Shown one piece after another: positions 43,406 through 53,858 of a stretch of DNA of 64,000 bases. The number at the start of each line of letters is the position of its first letter. The stretch's first letter is position 1. Both the position numbers and the translations under genes were made by a program. The notes below the pieces were generated by a model. That model searched no databases, was not told the origin of the DNA, and saw nothing but the letters and a program-made list of their open reading frames with translations. Source of the stretch: Methylophilus sp. 14. Its GTDB lineage: Bacteria > Pseudomonadota > Gammaproteobacteria > Burkholderiales > Methylophilaceae. The stretch lies in NCBI RefSeq assembly GCF_015354345.1, contig NZ_JADKYS010000001.1:558001-622000 (forward strand). Reading direction: 5' to 3'.

Positions 43406-44083
43406 TCATAGCATGGCCGCCTGTGCAGGCATGGCGCTGATGGTTTGCTGGTCGATATGCAGGGTGCGGTAAGCAATGGTGCTCACCTGGGCGACATCAT
43501 GCATGGCAATGACCACCGTGACGCCGACATCGTTAAAGGCTTTGAGTAGTTGCATGATTTCCAGTGAAGCAGCCTGGTCCAGGCCACCGGTTGGTTCGTC
43601 GGCAATGACAATCGACGGGCGGCTGACCACGGCACGCGCAATGGCCAGACGTTGTTGTTCGCCGCCAGAGAGTGTGATCGGCATGGCTTTTTCTTTGTTG
43701 AGCAGGCCGACTTTATCTAACGCTGCACGCACGCGACGTGCGGCCTCTTCGCCGGTGATCCCCTGTATGCTCAGGGGCAAAGCGACATTGTCAAAACTAT
43801 TGCGGTCATACAGCAATTTGTGGTCCTGGAACACCAGGCCAAAGCGGCGGCGCAGATAGGGCACGGCATTAGGATGCAACTTGCTAATGTCCTGCTCGTT
43901 AATGAGGATATGGCCGCTGGATGGTAACTCTATGCCCGCCATGAGTTTGAGCAGGGTGCTTTTGCCTACGCCAGAGTGGCCGGTGACCAGCACAAAGTCG
44001 CCTTTGTCGATGTGAAAGCTGACTTGGCGAAACAAGTGTGCGCTGTTGGGATAGCGCATGCTGACATTGTTAAAAGCGATCAT
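43406..44083 (-). CDS. ftsE: Cell division ATP-binding protein FtsE
   Basis: ABC ATPase of 225 residues. Walker A GHSGVGKST is at 35-43, signature LSGGEQQRLAIARA at about 138-151 and Walker B IVIADEPTGGLD at about 158-169. FtsE with FtsX forms a complex that couples ATP hydrolysis to activation of amidases through their periplasmic activators. It starts five bases after the ftsY stop, so the genes form an operon. Confidence 0.97.
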   Translation of the reverse strand: MIAFNNVSMRYPNSAHLFRQVSFHIDKGDFVLVTGHSGVGKSTLLKLMAGIELPSSGHILINEQDISKLHPNAVPYLRRRFGLVFQDHKLLYDRNSFDNVALPLSIQGITGEEAARRVRAALDKVGLLNKEKAMPITLSGGEQQRLAIARAVVSRPSIVIADEPTGGLDQAASLEIMQLLKAFNDVGVTVVIAMHDVAQVSTIAYRTLHIDQQTISAMPAQAAML

Positions 44084-44088
44084 GGGGC

Positions 44089-45075
44089 TTAGTCGTCCAG
44101 TAAAGCATCTACAAAATCATGGGCGTTAAACGGGCGCAAATCGTCTATGCTTTCGCCCACGCCCACAAAGCGTACAGGCGTCTTGCCGGTCGACTGCTGG
44201 CTGAGGTGGGCAATCGCCGCAATGACGCCGCCTTTGGCGGTGCCGTCGAGTTTGGTCAAGGCCAGGCCGGTGACCCCCAGCGCATCATGGAACGCTTTGA
44301 GTTGATTGACGGCGTTCTGGCCGGTGTTCGCGTCCAGCACCAGTAAGATTTCGTGCGGTGCGCCAGGCAGGGCTTTATCAATCACACGTTGCACTTTCTT
44401 GATTTCGTCCATCAGGTGCAGTTGTGTCGGCAGGCGGCCTGCCGTGTCGGCAATCACGACGTCGATCTTTTTGGCGATGGCAGAGTTGACGGCGTCGTAA
44501 ATCACGGCTGCCGGGTCGCCGCTTTCGGAGGCGACGACATGCACATCGTTGCGCTCGCCCCATACCTGTAATTGCTCACGCGCAGCGGCACGGAAAGTAT
44601 CTCCTGCCGCAATTAACACGCTATGGCCTTGCGCTTGCAGGTATTTGGCCAGTTTGCCGATGGTGGTGGTTTTGCCCGCGCCATTCACTCCGACCATCAT
44701 CATGACATAAGGCCGGTGGGTGCTGATATCCAGTGGCGATTGCAAGGGTGCCAGCAACTCCAGCAGGGTGTCTTTCAATGCCTGTTTCAGTGCGATGGTG
44801 TCTTGCAGGTCTTGTTTTTTAACGCGGCTACGAAGCTGCTCCAGCAGGTATTGCGTGGCATTGACGCCGACATCCGAAGTCAGCAGGATGGTTTCCAGCT
44901 CTTCGTAAATAGCTTCGTCAATCTTGCCGCCGCCAAACAGGGCGCTGAGTTGCCCGCCCAACTGCTGGCGGGTTTTGGACAAGCCGTTTTTTAAACGCTG
45001 CGTCCAGCTTAAGACTGGGGCTTCGGTTTCAGGCGTGGTGACGGGCTCGGTTTTTTTAGCAAAAGGATTAAACAT
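44089..45075 (-). CDS. ftsY: Signal recognition particle receptor FtsY
   Basis: SRP receptor GTPase, 328 residues. The NG domain is complete: G1 [10 protein letters not shown] (about 129-138), DTAGRLPTQ, and [10 protein letters not shown]. The acidic A domain found in enterobacterial FtsY is short (about 30 residues), as is normal in many betaproteobacteria. It targets nascent inner-membrane proteins to the translocon. It is the first gene of ftsYEX and is divergent from the M16 peptidase gene. Confidence 0.97.
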   Translation of the reverse strand: MFNPFAKKTEPVTTPETEAPVLSWTQRLKNGLSKTRQQLGGQLSALFGGGKIDEAIYEELETILLTSDVGVNATQYLLEQLRSRVKKQDLQDTIALKQALKDTLLELLAPLQSPLDISTHRPYVMMMVGVNGAGKTTTIGKLAKYLQAQGHSVLIAAGDTFRAAAREQLQVWGERNDVHVVASESGDPAAVIYDAVNSAIAKKIDVVIADTAGRLPTQLHLMDEIKKVQRVIDKALPGAPHEILLVLDANTGQNAVNQLKAFHDALGVTGLALTKLDGTAKGGVIAAIAHLSQQSTGKTPVRFVGVGESIDDLRPFNAHDFVDALLDD

Positions 45076-45265
45076 GGCGGCTGAAAACTCGGTAATATCG
45101 TCATTTTAAGCTGAATCGACGTTTCCTGCCATGGTTAGGCGCAGGCCGCAGGCTGTTTCTGTGTCGCCCGAACTAACGCAACTGCGGGCAGGTCTCAAGC
45201 AAGACTTGGTTGCATCCTAATTACGTTCTTCTATTTTGAATCTGACATTCTTTACATCGCACACT

Positions 45266-46654
45266 ATGAAAACATCGATAAATGTAGCGTCTCCATGGGT
45301 ATTGGCGGCGCTGATTGGCGCGTATGCCTTACCTGGGCAGGCCGAGATTGTACAAACGACGTTGAAAAACGGCTTGAAAGTCATTGTGCAGGAAGACCAC
45401 CGGGCGCCGGTGGTGGTGTCGCAAGTGTGGTATCGCGCAGGTTCGCTCGATGAGGTGAATGGCAAAACCGGTGTGGCGCATGTGCTGGAACATATGATGT
45501 TCAAGGGCACGCAAAAAGTCCCCGCCGGGCAGTTCTCGCGCCAGGTGGCTGCGGCAGGCGGTAAGGAGAATGCGTTTACCAGCAAAGATTACACCTGTTA
45601 TTTCCAGCAACTGGAGAAATCCAGATTACCACTCTCTTTTAAGCTGGAAGCTGACCGCATGGCCAATCTGCAAATCACCGATGCCGAGTTTGCCAAAGAG
45701 ATTGAGGTGGTGAAAGAAGAGCGCCGCTGGCGCACCGAAGACAAGCCGCAATCACGCGTGAACGAGCAGTTTGAGGCTTCTGTGTACCGGGCGCATCCTT
45801 ATGGGCGGCCAGTGGTTGGCTTTATGAATGACCTGGAAAACATGACGGCCGACGATGCGCGTGAGTGGTATCGCACCTGGTATGCGCCGAACAACGCGAC
45901 CATTGTCGTGGTCGGCGATGTTAAAGCGCAGGAGGTGTTTGCCCTGGCCGAAAAAAACTTTGGCAAGGTGGCGGCAAAAACCTTGCCCGCACGTAAACCA
46001 CAACTCGAGCCTGTGCAATTGGGTGAGCGTCGCGCCATTGTTAAAGCCCCGGCCAAACTGCCATATTTTGTGATGGGCTTTCATGCGCCCGCCCTCAAGA
46101 ATGGCGAGACGTATAGCGAACAGGACTGGGAACCTTATGCGCTGGAAGTACTGTCCAGTATTTTAAGCGGTAACGGCGCCTCGCGCCTCAACCAGAAACT
46201 GGTGCGCGAGCAGGCGATTGCCCTGGAAATTGATACCGCTTACGATAGTACCAATCGTGGTCAGACCTCGACCTTTGAGGTCGCGGCTTCGCCGAGTGAT
46301 GGCGTGTCGCAGGAGGCGTTGATTAAAGCCATTTGGGCGCAAATTGATGAGCTCAAGAATAACGGCGTGACGGCCGCTGAATTACATCGTGTGAAAGCCG
46401 CCGTGATTGCGGCCGATGTGTATAAACGCGACTCCGTGTTCTATCAAGCCATGCAAATCGGGCAACTGGAAACCATGCGTTATCCCTTGTCCTTATTGCA
46501 AAGCAATGCTGCCAGGGTGCAGGCGGTGACGTCTGAACAGGTGCAGGCAGTGGCTAAGAAATATTTGTTGCCAGACCAACTGACCCTGGTCAGCCTGGAT
46601 CCGCAACCGATGACAGCCGACCAGAAACCCGCTGGCCGCCCGCATCAGCACTAG
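45266..46654 (+). CDS. Zinc metallopeptidase, M16 family (catalytic)
   Basis: A 462-residue exported M16 (pitrilysin-type) peptidase. A signal peptide covers about residues 1-27 (cleavage near GQA-EI). The inverted zinc motif HxxEH is present (HVLEHMMFKGT), with the downstream Glu in EIEVVKEERRWR. I start at ATG 45266 (MKTSINVA); the upstream TTG reading adds ten residues that spoil the signal peptide. The following gene is a second M16 protein without the zinc motif, the usual pairing of one catalytic and one structural half. Confidence 0.93.
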   Translation: MKTSINVASPWVLAALIGAYALPGQAEIVQTTLKNGLKVIVQEDHRAPVVVSQVWYRAGSLDEVNGKTGVAHVLEHMMFKGTQKVPAGQFSRQVAAAGGKENAFTSKDYTCYFQQLEKSRLPLSFKLEADRMANLQITDAEFAKEIEVVKEERRWRTEDKPQSRVNEQFEASVYRAHPYGRPVVGFMNDLENMTADDAREWYRTWYAPNNATIVVVGDVKAQEVFALAEKNFGKVAAKTLPARKPQLEPVQLGERRAIVKAPAKLPYFVMGFHAPALKNGETYSEQDWEPYALEVLSSILSGNGASRLNQKLVREQAIALEIDTAYDSTNRGQTSTFEVAASPSDGVSQEALIKAIWAQIDELKNNGVTAAELHRVKAAVIAADVYKRDSVFYQAMQIGQLETMRYPLSLLQSNAARVQAVTSEQVQAVAKKYLLPDQLTLVSLDPQPMTADQKPAGRPHQH

Positions 46655-46715
46655 TTGTATTTTTTTTACTGGTTTAATTTAATGCGCCTGCCCGGCAGGC
46701 GAATCAAGGAACAGC

Positions 46716-48026
46716 ATGAACGTAATTGGTTTTTTAAAAGTGGCCTTACTGGCACTGGTGTTGCAAAGCTATGCAACCAATGTCCTGGCCGCCCTCAACA
46801 TCCAGCATTGGACGACAGCAGAAGGCAGTGAAGTGTATTTTGTTGAAAATCACTCGCTACCCATGATGGATGTCAGCATTAATTTTCGCGCGGGTAGCGC
46901 CTATGACCAGCCTGAAACCGGTGGTACGGCGGCGGTGACGCACCATTTGATGGCATTGGTCGCTGGTGGGTTGGAAGAGGAGGCGCTGACCAATCGCTTT
47001 GCCGATATTGGTGCCGTGCTGGGGGGTAGCTTTGATGCCGACCGCGCCAGCTTCAAGTTGCGCACACTGACCAGTGAGCAGCAGGCCGCGCTGGATGCGT
47101 TTGCACTGGTGTTACATCAGCCGGATTTCCCGCCAGCGGTGCTTGCGCGTGAGCAGGCACGTATTGTTGCTGCGTTGCAGGAGGCTGAAACCGAGCCTGA
47201 CAGTATCGCGCAAAAAGCCTTTATGCAATCTGTGTACGGCATGCATCCTTATAGCCTGGATCAAAACGGTGAAATTTCCACCGTGCAGTCACTGACGGCG
47301 GCGCAGTTACGCCAGTTTTACGAAACCTATTACACGGCCAAATCTGCAGTGATTGCCATGATGGGCGATTTGACCACCGAACAAGCCAAACAAATTGCTG
47401 CACGACTGAGTGCCGGTTTGCCGCAAGGGCCTGCGGTAGCCGCGGTGCCGCCTGTGACGGCACCTGCCTCGGCCAGCGTGAAAAAAATACCGCATCCGGC
47501 AGTGCAGGCGCATATTCTGCTGGGGCAGCCCGGCAATAAACGCGGCGATGCGGATTTCTTCCCTTTATATGTGGGTAACTATATTCTGGGCGGTGGCGGT
47601 TTTGTTTCACGCCTGACTGAAGAGGTGCGCGAGAAACGTGGCCTGGCTTACAGTGTGTACAGTTATTTTATGCCCATGAGCCAGTTAGGCCCGTTCCAGA
47701 TCGGCCTGCAAACCAAGAAGGAACAGGCTGATGAAGCACTCAAACTGGTGAAAGAAACGGTGCAGCAGTTTGTGGATAAAGGCGTGACAGAAAAAGAGCT
47801 GGCGGCGGCCAAAGATAATCTGATCGGTGGTTTTCCGCTGCGCATAGACAGCAATAGCAAGATTCTGGAGTACCTGAATATGATCGGTTTTTACCAGCTG
47901 CCTCTGGATTACCTGGATAGCTTTAACGACCATGTGGCGCAAGTGACCGTGCAGCAGGTCAATGATGCCTTTAAGCGGCGAGTGCACCCGGAAAGTTTTG
48001 CCACCGTCATTGTCGGGGCCGAATAA
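46716..48026 (+). CDS. M16-family peptidase-like protein (non-catalytic partner)
   Basis: A 436-residue M16-family protein with a signal peptide (about 1-26, LAA). The zinc motif position reads VTHHLMALV, so HxxEH is lost and the protein should not cleave on its own. The C-terminal half keeps the M16 substrate-binding motif GNYILGGGGFVSRLTEEVREKRGLAYSVYS. It probably forms a heterodimer with the upstream catalytic protein in the periplasm. The genes are 61 bases apart. An SD, AAGGAACAG, precedes the start. Confidence 0.92.
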   Translation: MNVIGFLKVALLALVLQSYATNVLAALNIQHWTTAEGSEVYFVENHSLPMMDVSINFRAGSAYDQPETGGTAAVTHHLMALVAGGLEEEALTNRFADIGAVLGGSFDADRASFKLRTLTSEQQAALDAFALVLHQPDFPPAVLAREQARIVAALQEAETEPDSIAQKAFMQSVYGMHPYSLDQNGEISTVQSLTAAQLRQFYETYYTAKSAVIAMMGDLTTEQAKQIAARLSAGLPQGPAVAAVPPVTAPASASVKKIPHPAVQAHILLGQPGNKRGDADFFPLYVGNYILGGGGFVSRLTEEVREKRGLAYSVYSYFMPMSQLGPFQIGLQTKKEQADEALKLVKETVQQFVDKGVTEKELAAAKDNLIGGFPLRIDSNSKILEYLNMIGFYQLPLDYLDSFNDHVAQVTVQQVNDAFKRRVHPESFATVIVGAE

Positions 48027-48028
48027 CA

Positions 48029-48058
48029 AAAAAAGCCGACCACGTGGTCGGCTTTTTT
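48029..48058. terminator. Bidirectional terminator after the M16 genes
   Basis: A perfect 30-bp palindrome, arms AAAAAAGCCGACCAC / GTGGTCGGCTTTTTT, giving a GC-rich hairpin with a U tail in both directions. It separates the M16 operon from the convergent small membrane-protein gene. Confidence 0.93.
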
Positions 48059-48070
48059 GATTGCGGTGTA

Positions 48071-48268
48071 TCAGGCGATGCGCTTCTTGCGCGCCAGCAG
48101 GTAGTATAAAAACGCACCCAGCAGGTTGAGAAAGAAAATCACCAGAAACCAGACCAGTTTGTCTTCGCTCTGGTTGGCCAGGCAGTCCACCAGCATCCAA
48201 ACCCAAAATAATCCCAGTGCCAATGCAGTCAGGCTGCCTAGTATGCCAAACCCCAATAAAAATTCCAT
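48071..48268 (-). CDS. Small membrane protein with PLDc_N-type domain
   Basis: A 65-residue protein with two transmembrane helices (about 4-30 and 38-58) and the spacing WVWMLVDCLANQ ... KLVWFLVIFFLNLLGAFLYYLLAR typical of the phospholipase D/nuclease N-terminal (PLDc_N) family. The tail is basic (RKKRIA). Start ATG 48268 follows AAGGAAAA; the frame upstream to 48328 is not supported by an SD. Function is unknown; such proteins may be inner-membrane assembly or stress factors. Confidence 0.85.
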   Translation of the reverse strand: MEFLLGFGILGSLTALALGLFWVWMLVDCLANQSEDKLVWFLVIFFLNLLGAFLYYLLARKKRIA

Positions 48269-48399
48269 GCTGTTTTCCTTTGTGAATTGCCGTGAATCAT
48301 AGCACGATCCATTTGCATGGATATCCATGTAAATGTGGCTGAACCCTTGAACGCCTTTATAATCATGCTTTGTTGTTGCTAACGAATAGAACCATATTC

Positions 48400-48939
48400 A
48401 TGAATCAAGTTCGATTGAATGCAGGCATTTGGCGTAGCCGCGTACTTAAATTTCCAGACGCAGAAGGCTTGCGCCCGACCTCTGACCGTGTGCGCCAGAC
48501 CTTGTTTAACTGGTTAGGCCAGGACCTGACAGGTAAAACCTGCCTGGATTTATTTGCTGGCACCGGGGCACTGGGCTTTGAGGCTTTGTCGCGTAATGCC
48601 AGGCAGGCCATCATGCTGGAGCTGGCCAAAGCGCCATTACAGGCCTTGCTGCAAAACCAGCGTTTGCTGGGAGCCACGCAGGCCGATATCCGGCAGATGG
48701 ATGCCTTGCAGTTTCTGGCACAAAACAACCAGCGTTTTGATGTCATTTTCTGCGATCCACCCTACCATAAACAGTGGCTGGATAAGTTGTTGCCGCAGTT
48801 GTCCAGCCACCTGGCCGAAGACGGTTTGCTGTATGTAGAAGCGGAATATGCGTTAAAATCCGACTCGGACTGGCAAGTGATCAAGTCCGGCAAGGCGGGG
48901 CAGGTGTTTTACCATCTGTTGCAGCCAGCGCAAGCATAG
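48400..48939 (+). CDS. rsmD: 16S rRNA (guanine(966)-N2)-methyltransferase RsmD
   Basis: SAM-dependent methyltransferase of 179 residues that modifies G966 of 16S rRNA. The SAM-binding motif DLFAGTGALGFEALSR and the catalytic motif FCDPPYHK are present, and the N-terminus RSRVLKFPDAEGLRPTSDRVRQTLFNWL is typical. I start at ATG 48400; ten earlier in-frame codons have no SD. It is followed 40 bases later by coaD, a common pairing (rsmD-coaD) in bacteria. Confidence 0.96.
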   Translation: MNQVRLNAGIWRSRVLKFPDAEGLRPTSDRVRQTLFNWLGQDLTGKTCLDLFAGTGALGFEALSRNARQAIMLELAKAPLQALLQNQRLLGATQADIRQMDALQFLAQNNQRFDVIFCDPPYHKQWLDKLLPQLSSHLAEDGLLYVEAEYALKSDSDWQVIKSGKAGQVFYHLLQPAQA

Positions 48940-48973
48940 GGTCAGGAACACCTTAAAAAAATATTCGGGGTAA

Positions 48974-49468
<495 letters not shown>

Positions 49469-49501
49469 CGCTTTGCCAGATAGAGAATCCCTTATCTTTA
49501 A

Positions 49502-49759
<258 letters not shown>

Positions 49760-49821
49760 TTAGAACCAATATTAAAACCTAAAATTAAAACTGAAGTTAC
49801 CAGGATATCAAGGAGTCAATA

Positions 49822-50229
49822 ATGCGAGTATTACATACCATGTTGCGCGTAGGCGATCTGCAACGTTCTATCGATTTTTATACCGGCGTGCTCGGCATGA
49901 AGCTGATCCGTACCCAGGATTATCCAGATGGTGAGTTTACGCTGGCGTTTGTCGGCTATGGCAACGAGTATGACAATACCGTGCTGGAGCTCACCTACAA
50001 CTATGGCAAAACCGCTTATGACATGGGCGGCGCTTATGGCCATATGGCGATTGAAGTGGATGACGCCTACAAAGCCTGTGAGCTGGTGAAAGCCAAGGGT
50101 GGCAAAGTGGTGCGCGAAGCCGGTCCGATGAAGCACGGTACGATAGTCATTGCGTTTATTGAAGACCCGGACGGCTATAAAATCGAGTTCATCCAGAAGG
50201 GGACCATTGAGTACCCTGTGAATGTCTAA
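49822..50229 (+). CDS. gloA: Lactoylglutathione lyase (glyoxalase I)
   Basis: Glyoxalase I of 135 residues, converting the methylglyoxal-glutathione hemithioacetal to S-lactoylglutathione. Metal ligands His5, Glu56, His74 and Glu122 are all present, matching the nickel-type enzyme. The length is that of the E. coli enzyme. The SD AAGGAG precedes the ATG. The stop overlaps the next small gene by eight bases, so the two are coupled. It detoxifies methylglyoxal from sugar-phosphate metabolism. Confidence 0.97.
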   Translation: MRVLHTMLRVGDLQRSIDFYTGVLGMKLIRTQDYPDGEFTLAFVGYGNEYDNTVLELTYNYGKTAYDMGGAYGHMAIEVDDAYKACELVKAKGGKVVREAGPMKHGTIVIAFIEDPDGYKIEFIQKGTIEYPVNV

Positions 50230-50479
50230 CAAGGACCATTTACTGGAGGCCGTGGCGCTGGCGCAAGCTGGCGACTGGGACGCGGCCCACAATATCGCGC
50301 AGGATTACAGTGACAGCACGGCGAACTGGATACATGCCGTGCTGCATAAAATTGAAGGTGATACCTGGAATAGCAAATACTGGTATGCCAGGACTGGTGG
50401 TCAGCAGTATGAAGCGTTCGGGCAAGATGTCAGCGCTGAGTTGGCTGCGATTCAGCAATCCCTGACCGCAGACCTATAA
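50222..50479 (+). CDS. Conserved small protein of unknown function
   Basis: An 85-residue soluble protein ([29 protein letters not shown], given in part, then [24 protein letters not shown]). The composition and the [14 protein letters not shown] pattern are those of a small conserved family I have seen next to varied metabolic genes; no biochemical function is known to me. It overlaps gloA by eight bases, which argues that it is translated. Confidence 0.8.
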   Translation: MSNKDHLLEAVALAQAGDWDAAHNIAQDYSDSTANWIHAVLHKIEGDTWNSKYWYARTGGQQYEAFGQDVSAELAAIQQSLTADL

Positions 50480-50486
50480 CAGTCAA

Positions 50487-50708
50487 CTATTTATGGTCTT
50501 CGTCAGCTGAACGACGGCTGGAAACAAAAATCCCCCACAAAGACTGCACAAACAGACCTATCACCGTGCCGGTGATAAAGAGCAGCAGGCAAGCGAGCAA
50601 ACATACCAATAGCAAGAAGGCATCTTGCTGCCACAGACCAAGTGCAGACAATGACTGCCAGACAGTCAATATTTGCTGTATCCAATGATCAAGATTGATA
50701 AGCGCCAT
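50487..50708 (-). CDS. Possible small single-span membrane protein
   Basis: A 73-residue ORF with one long hydrophobic segment (about 30-62, DAFLLLVCLLACLLLFITGTVIG in part) and a basic/acidic tail (SSRRSADEDHK). It fits the gap between the gloA operon and the ppc promoter region. No SD is visible before its ATG, and I do not recognise it, so it may be a chance ORF. Confidence 0.4.
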   Translation of the reverse strand: MALINLDHWIQQILTVWQSLSALGLWQQDAFLLLVCLLACLLLFITGTVIGLFVQSLWGIFVSSRRSADEDHK

Positions 50709-50946
50709 GTGTTTATTATGCCTGAGCCAGCTCAGGCATGTAATCCGTCAGCCCATGCATGGATGTCTGCAGCCAACATTTTGCATCATTTTACGGATTT
50801 CCGCTTTTAGCCAACGTTTCGCTTTAAAGCCAGGCTTGCAATCACAAGAGCCAAATCAGTGCATCCTATCGCCTGATGACGGTGCATCTCTGCTATTTAG
50901 ATTCTTTAACACCATGATTCTTAAGTGAAAAAAACCACCTTGAAGA
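50709..50946. other. Upstream region of ppc
   Basis: Non-coding stretch before the sigma-54 promoter candidate of ppc. A GGTGCA half-site resembling half an NtrC site is at 50880-50885 (within GACGGTGCATC), but no full palindrome is present. No ORF of coding character is seen; the ORFs that cross this area lack SD sequences. Confidence 0.5.
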
Positions 50947-50962
50947 TGGCCTGCTTGTTGCT
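50947..50962 (+). promoter_or_regulatory. Sigma-54 promoter candidate for ppc
   Basis: TGGCCTGCTTGTTGCT matches the TGGCACG-N4-TTGCW consensus except at two positions, with the -24 GG (50948-50949) and -12 GC (50960-50961) ten bases apart. Transcription would start near 50973, about 31 bases before the ppc start and upstream of its SD AGAGGAG (50990-50996). Confidence 0.65.
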
Positions 50963-51003
50963 AGTCTATCATGGAGCTCGCACTGAGCTAGAGGAGAGGC
51001 ACC

Positions 51004-53799
51004 ATGAACAAAAAACTTGCGGCCAGTGCCACGATGTCAGTCGCCATGGCTTCGGCGGAAACACGGCTGTCCGAAAATATAACATTGTTGGGTGCTTTGC
51101 TCGACAAGGCCATTCTGGAGGTGGAGGGGGAGGAGATCTCCCTGAAGATTGCTGCTATTCGGCAAGCTGCACTGCGTTTTCACCAGAATCACGACCAGCA
51201 GGCTTCACTCGACCTAGAGCAGTTACTGGCTAACCTGAGCCTGGAGCACACCGTGCGCGTGGTGCGGGCACTGGCTTATTTTAAGCATCTGGTGAATCTG
51301 GCTGAGGATTTATACGGCCAGCAATTGGGCCATTGCCAGCAAAATACTCCGGCACCCGGCATGCTTTCATATACTTTGTTGCAAATCAAAGAAGCCGGGA
51401 TTCCGGCGGACACCATTAAACACCTGTTAGAGGATGCGCTGATTTCCCCCGTGCTCACCGCACACCCGACCGAAGTACAGCGCAAAAGCGTGCTGGATAT
51501 TGAGCGCCTGATTGCCGAGTTGCTTGCTGCGCGTGCGGCTATGGTGTCTGAGCGGCAGTTGGCGCGCAATGCGCTGCTGTTGCAAGGCGCCGTGTCTGCG
51601 TTATGGCAAACCCGCATGATGCGCTATTCAAAACTCAGTGTGCTCAACGAAATTGAAAATGCATTAACCTACTATGAGAGTACGTTTTTACATGTGATCC
51701 CAGAGATTTTGCAGGACATTGAGTGCGATCTGGCCGATGTGTTGCCTGATGTGGCATTGCCCGGCTTCTTGCGCATGGGCAGCTGGATAGGCGGTGACCG
51801 CGATGGTAATCCGTTTGTGAATGGCGGAACCTTGCGCGAGAGTGTGCGCTTGCAGGCGACAACCTTGTTCAAGTTTTACTTGCAGGAGTTGGCCGCATTG
51901 AAACGCGAACTGGCGGTCTCTACGCGCGTGGTCGGCGTCGCAGATGCCGTGTTGCAGATGGCCAAGTCCTCACGTGACCAGTCGCAGCATCGGCTGGACG
52001 AACCCTATCGGCTGGCGCTTAACGGTATTCACGATCGCTTACTAGTGACGGCCAATACGCTACTGCCACAAGGCGGCTGGGTGTTGGCCGAAGATATGGC
52101 CGCCGACCCTTACGAAACACCAGAGGCCTTGCTGGCACCTTTGCAAACCATTGCCGACTCTTTGCGTGCGCATCAGGGCGAGGCCTTGATTTATCCACGC
52201 CTGGGCAAGCTGATCAAGGCCATCGCCACGTTTGGCTTTCACCTGGCAACGGTGGATATCCGGCAATCCTCAGATGTGCACGAAGCGGTGATTACCGAGT
52301 TATTACAAAAAGCTGGCCATGACTTTGATTATGCCGGGTTTAATGAGGATGAAAAAATCGGTATTTTGCTGGAGGAACTCAAGCAGCCGCGCTTGCTGTT
52401 TTCACCGTTTCAGCAGTACTCAGAGCTGGTGCATAAAGAAATTGGTGTGCTGGTAGCGGTGCGCGAAATGCGTGAGCGCTTTGGCGAACATGCGGTGCGC
52501 CAATATATTATTTCGCATACCGAAACCTTGTCTGACCTGCTGGAAGTGGCATTGCTACAGCGCGAGGCAGGCTTGCTGCGCGGCGTGTGGGGCTCGGCCA
52601 ATATCCAGGTGGATTTGAATATTGTGCCGCTGTTTGAAACCATCGCTGACTTGCGCGATGCCCCCATGATTATGGGGAAATGGCTCAGTCTGCTGGGTAT
52701 TCGCCATGTGATTCGCTATCAGGGCAATGAGCAAGAAGTCATGCTGGGCTACTCGGACAGTAATAAGGATGGCGGCTTTTTGACTTCTAACTGGGAGCTC
52801 TATAAAGCAGAAATCTCGCTGGTCGAATTGTTCAATCAGGCCAATGTTAAATTGCGCCTGTTTCATGGCCGGGGCGGCACGGTGGGGCGTGGCGGTGGCC
52901 CGACTTACCAGGCCATCATGGCGCAACCCAAAGGCACGGTGGATGGCCAGATTCGCCTCACCGAGCAAGGCGAAATTATTTCCACCCGTTATGCGGACCC
53001 GGTGGTTGGACGTCAGCATCTGGAAACCCTGATTGCCGCCACGCTCGATGCGACCTTGTTCCCGGCTGACCAACTGGAATCCGGCAAGCGACGCGCGTTT
53101 GAAGGCGTGATGGAAACACTGTCTGCCACGGCCATGACCAGTTACCGCAGCCTGGTCTATGAAACGCCAGGGTTTGCCGAATACTTTTTTAATACCACCC
53201 CGATCAACGAAATTGCCGAACTGAATTTAGGTAGCCGTCCCGCTGCACGTAAATCGACGCGGCGCATTGAGGATTTGCGCGCCATTCCGTGGGGGTTTTC
53301 CTGGGGGCAATGCCGCTTGTTGTTGCCCGGCTGGTATGGCCTGGGGAGTGCGGTGTCACACTTTTTGCAGCAAGATCCGGCGTTGAAAGACGCGCGGCTG
53401 GCGATGCTGCACGAAATGCAGGCACATTGGCCCTTGTTTAATACGCTGATTAATAATGTAGATATGGTGCTGGCCAAGACCGACCTCATCGTGGCGCGTC
53501 ATTACGCCCATTTGCTCGAAGACCGTGATCTGCGTGAAGAGATCTTTAGCCGCATTGCGCACGAGCACAAGTTGACGACTGATGCGGTGAATTTGTTATT
53601 GGGCACCACGCAGCGCCTGGCGACACAGCCAGTCATCGCCAAATCTATCCGTGACCGTCTGCCGTACCTTGACCCGATGAATCATTTGCAGGTAGAAATG
53701 ATACAGCGCTACCGCAATGGCGAAACTGATGAAAAACTGAAGTGGGCGATTCCACTGACCATCAACGGCATTGCCACCAGCTTGCGCAATACCGGGTAA
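51004..53799 (+). CDS. ppc: Phosphoenolpyruvate carboxylase
   Basis: Carboxylates PEP to oxaloacetate, the anaplerotic step that supplies aspartate and glutamate carbon. At 931 residues it has the usual length. The catalytic motif with His154 (LTAHPTEVQRKS), GSWIGGDRDGNPFV, FHGRGGTVGRGGGP and the C-terminal RNTG are present, so it should be active. It is a single-gene unit ending in a terminator. A sigma-54 promoter candidate is seen just upstream, which would tie carbon skeleton supply to nitrogen status. The ATG follows AGAGGAG by seven bases. Confidence 0.98.
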   Translation: MNKKLAASATMSVAMASAETRLSENITLLGALLDKAILEVEGEEISLKIAAIRQAALRFHQNHDQQASLDLEQLLANLSLEHTVRVVRALAYFKHLVNLAEDLYGQQLGHCQQNTPAPGMLSYTLLQIKEAGIPADTIKHLLEDALISPVLTAHPTEVQRKSVLDIERLIAELLAARAAMVSERQLARNALLLQGAVSALWQTRMMRYSKLSVLNEIENALTYYESTFLHVIPEILQDIECDLADVLPDVALPGFLRMGSWIGGDRDGNPFVNGGTLRESVRLQATTLFKFYLQELAALKRELAVSTRVVGVADAVLQMAKSSRDQSQHRLDEPYRLALNGIHDRLLVTANTLLPQGGWVLAEDMAADPYETPEALLAPLQTIADSLRAHQGEALIYPRLGKLIKAIATFGFHLATVDIRQSSDVHEAVITELLQKAGHDFDYAGFNEDEKIGILLEELKQPRLLFSPFQQYSELVHKEIGVLVAVREMRERFGEHAVRQYIISHTETLSDLLEVALLQREAGLLRGVWGSANIQVDLNIVPLFETIADLRDAPMIMGKWLSLLGIRHVIRYQGNEQEVMLGYSDSNKDGGFLTSNWELYKAEISLVELFNQANVKLRLFHGRGGTVGRGGGPTYQAIMAQPKGTVDGQIRLTEQGEIISTRYADPVVGRQHLETLIAATLDATLFPADQLESGKRRAFEGVMETLSATAMTSYRSLVYETPGFAEYFFNTTPINEIAELNLGSRPAARKSTRRIEDLRAIPWGFSWGQCRLLLPGWYGLGSAVSHFLQQDPALKDARLAMLHEMQAHWPLFNTLINNVDMVLAKTDLIVARHYAHLLEDRDLREEIFSRIAHEHKLTTDAVNLLLGTTQRLATQPVIAKSIRDRLPYLDPMNHLQVEMIQRYRNGETDEKLKWAIPLTINGIATSLRNTG

Positions 53800-53815
53800 G
53801 CATTGCTTCGACATG

Positions 53816-53847
53816 AAAAAAGGACAAGTCTGACTTGTCCTTTTTTT
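53816..53847. terminator. Bidirectional terminator after ppc
   Basis: Stem GGACAAG / CTTGTCC with loop TCTGA, flanked by six A on the left and seven T on the right. It terminates ppc and, in the reverse direction, the convergent csbD gene. Confidence 0.92.
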
Positions 53848-53858
53848 GGCACATTAGC

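Noticed and set aside
46716-48026. The second M16 protein as an active peptidase.
   Set aside because: The HxxEH zinc motif is replaced by THHLMAL, so catalysis is not expected; it is described as the structural partner.
50880-50896. A possible NtrC site upstream of ppc.
   Set aside because: Only the GGTGCA half is present; the partner half matches at 2 of 6 positions.
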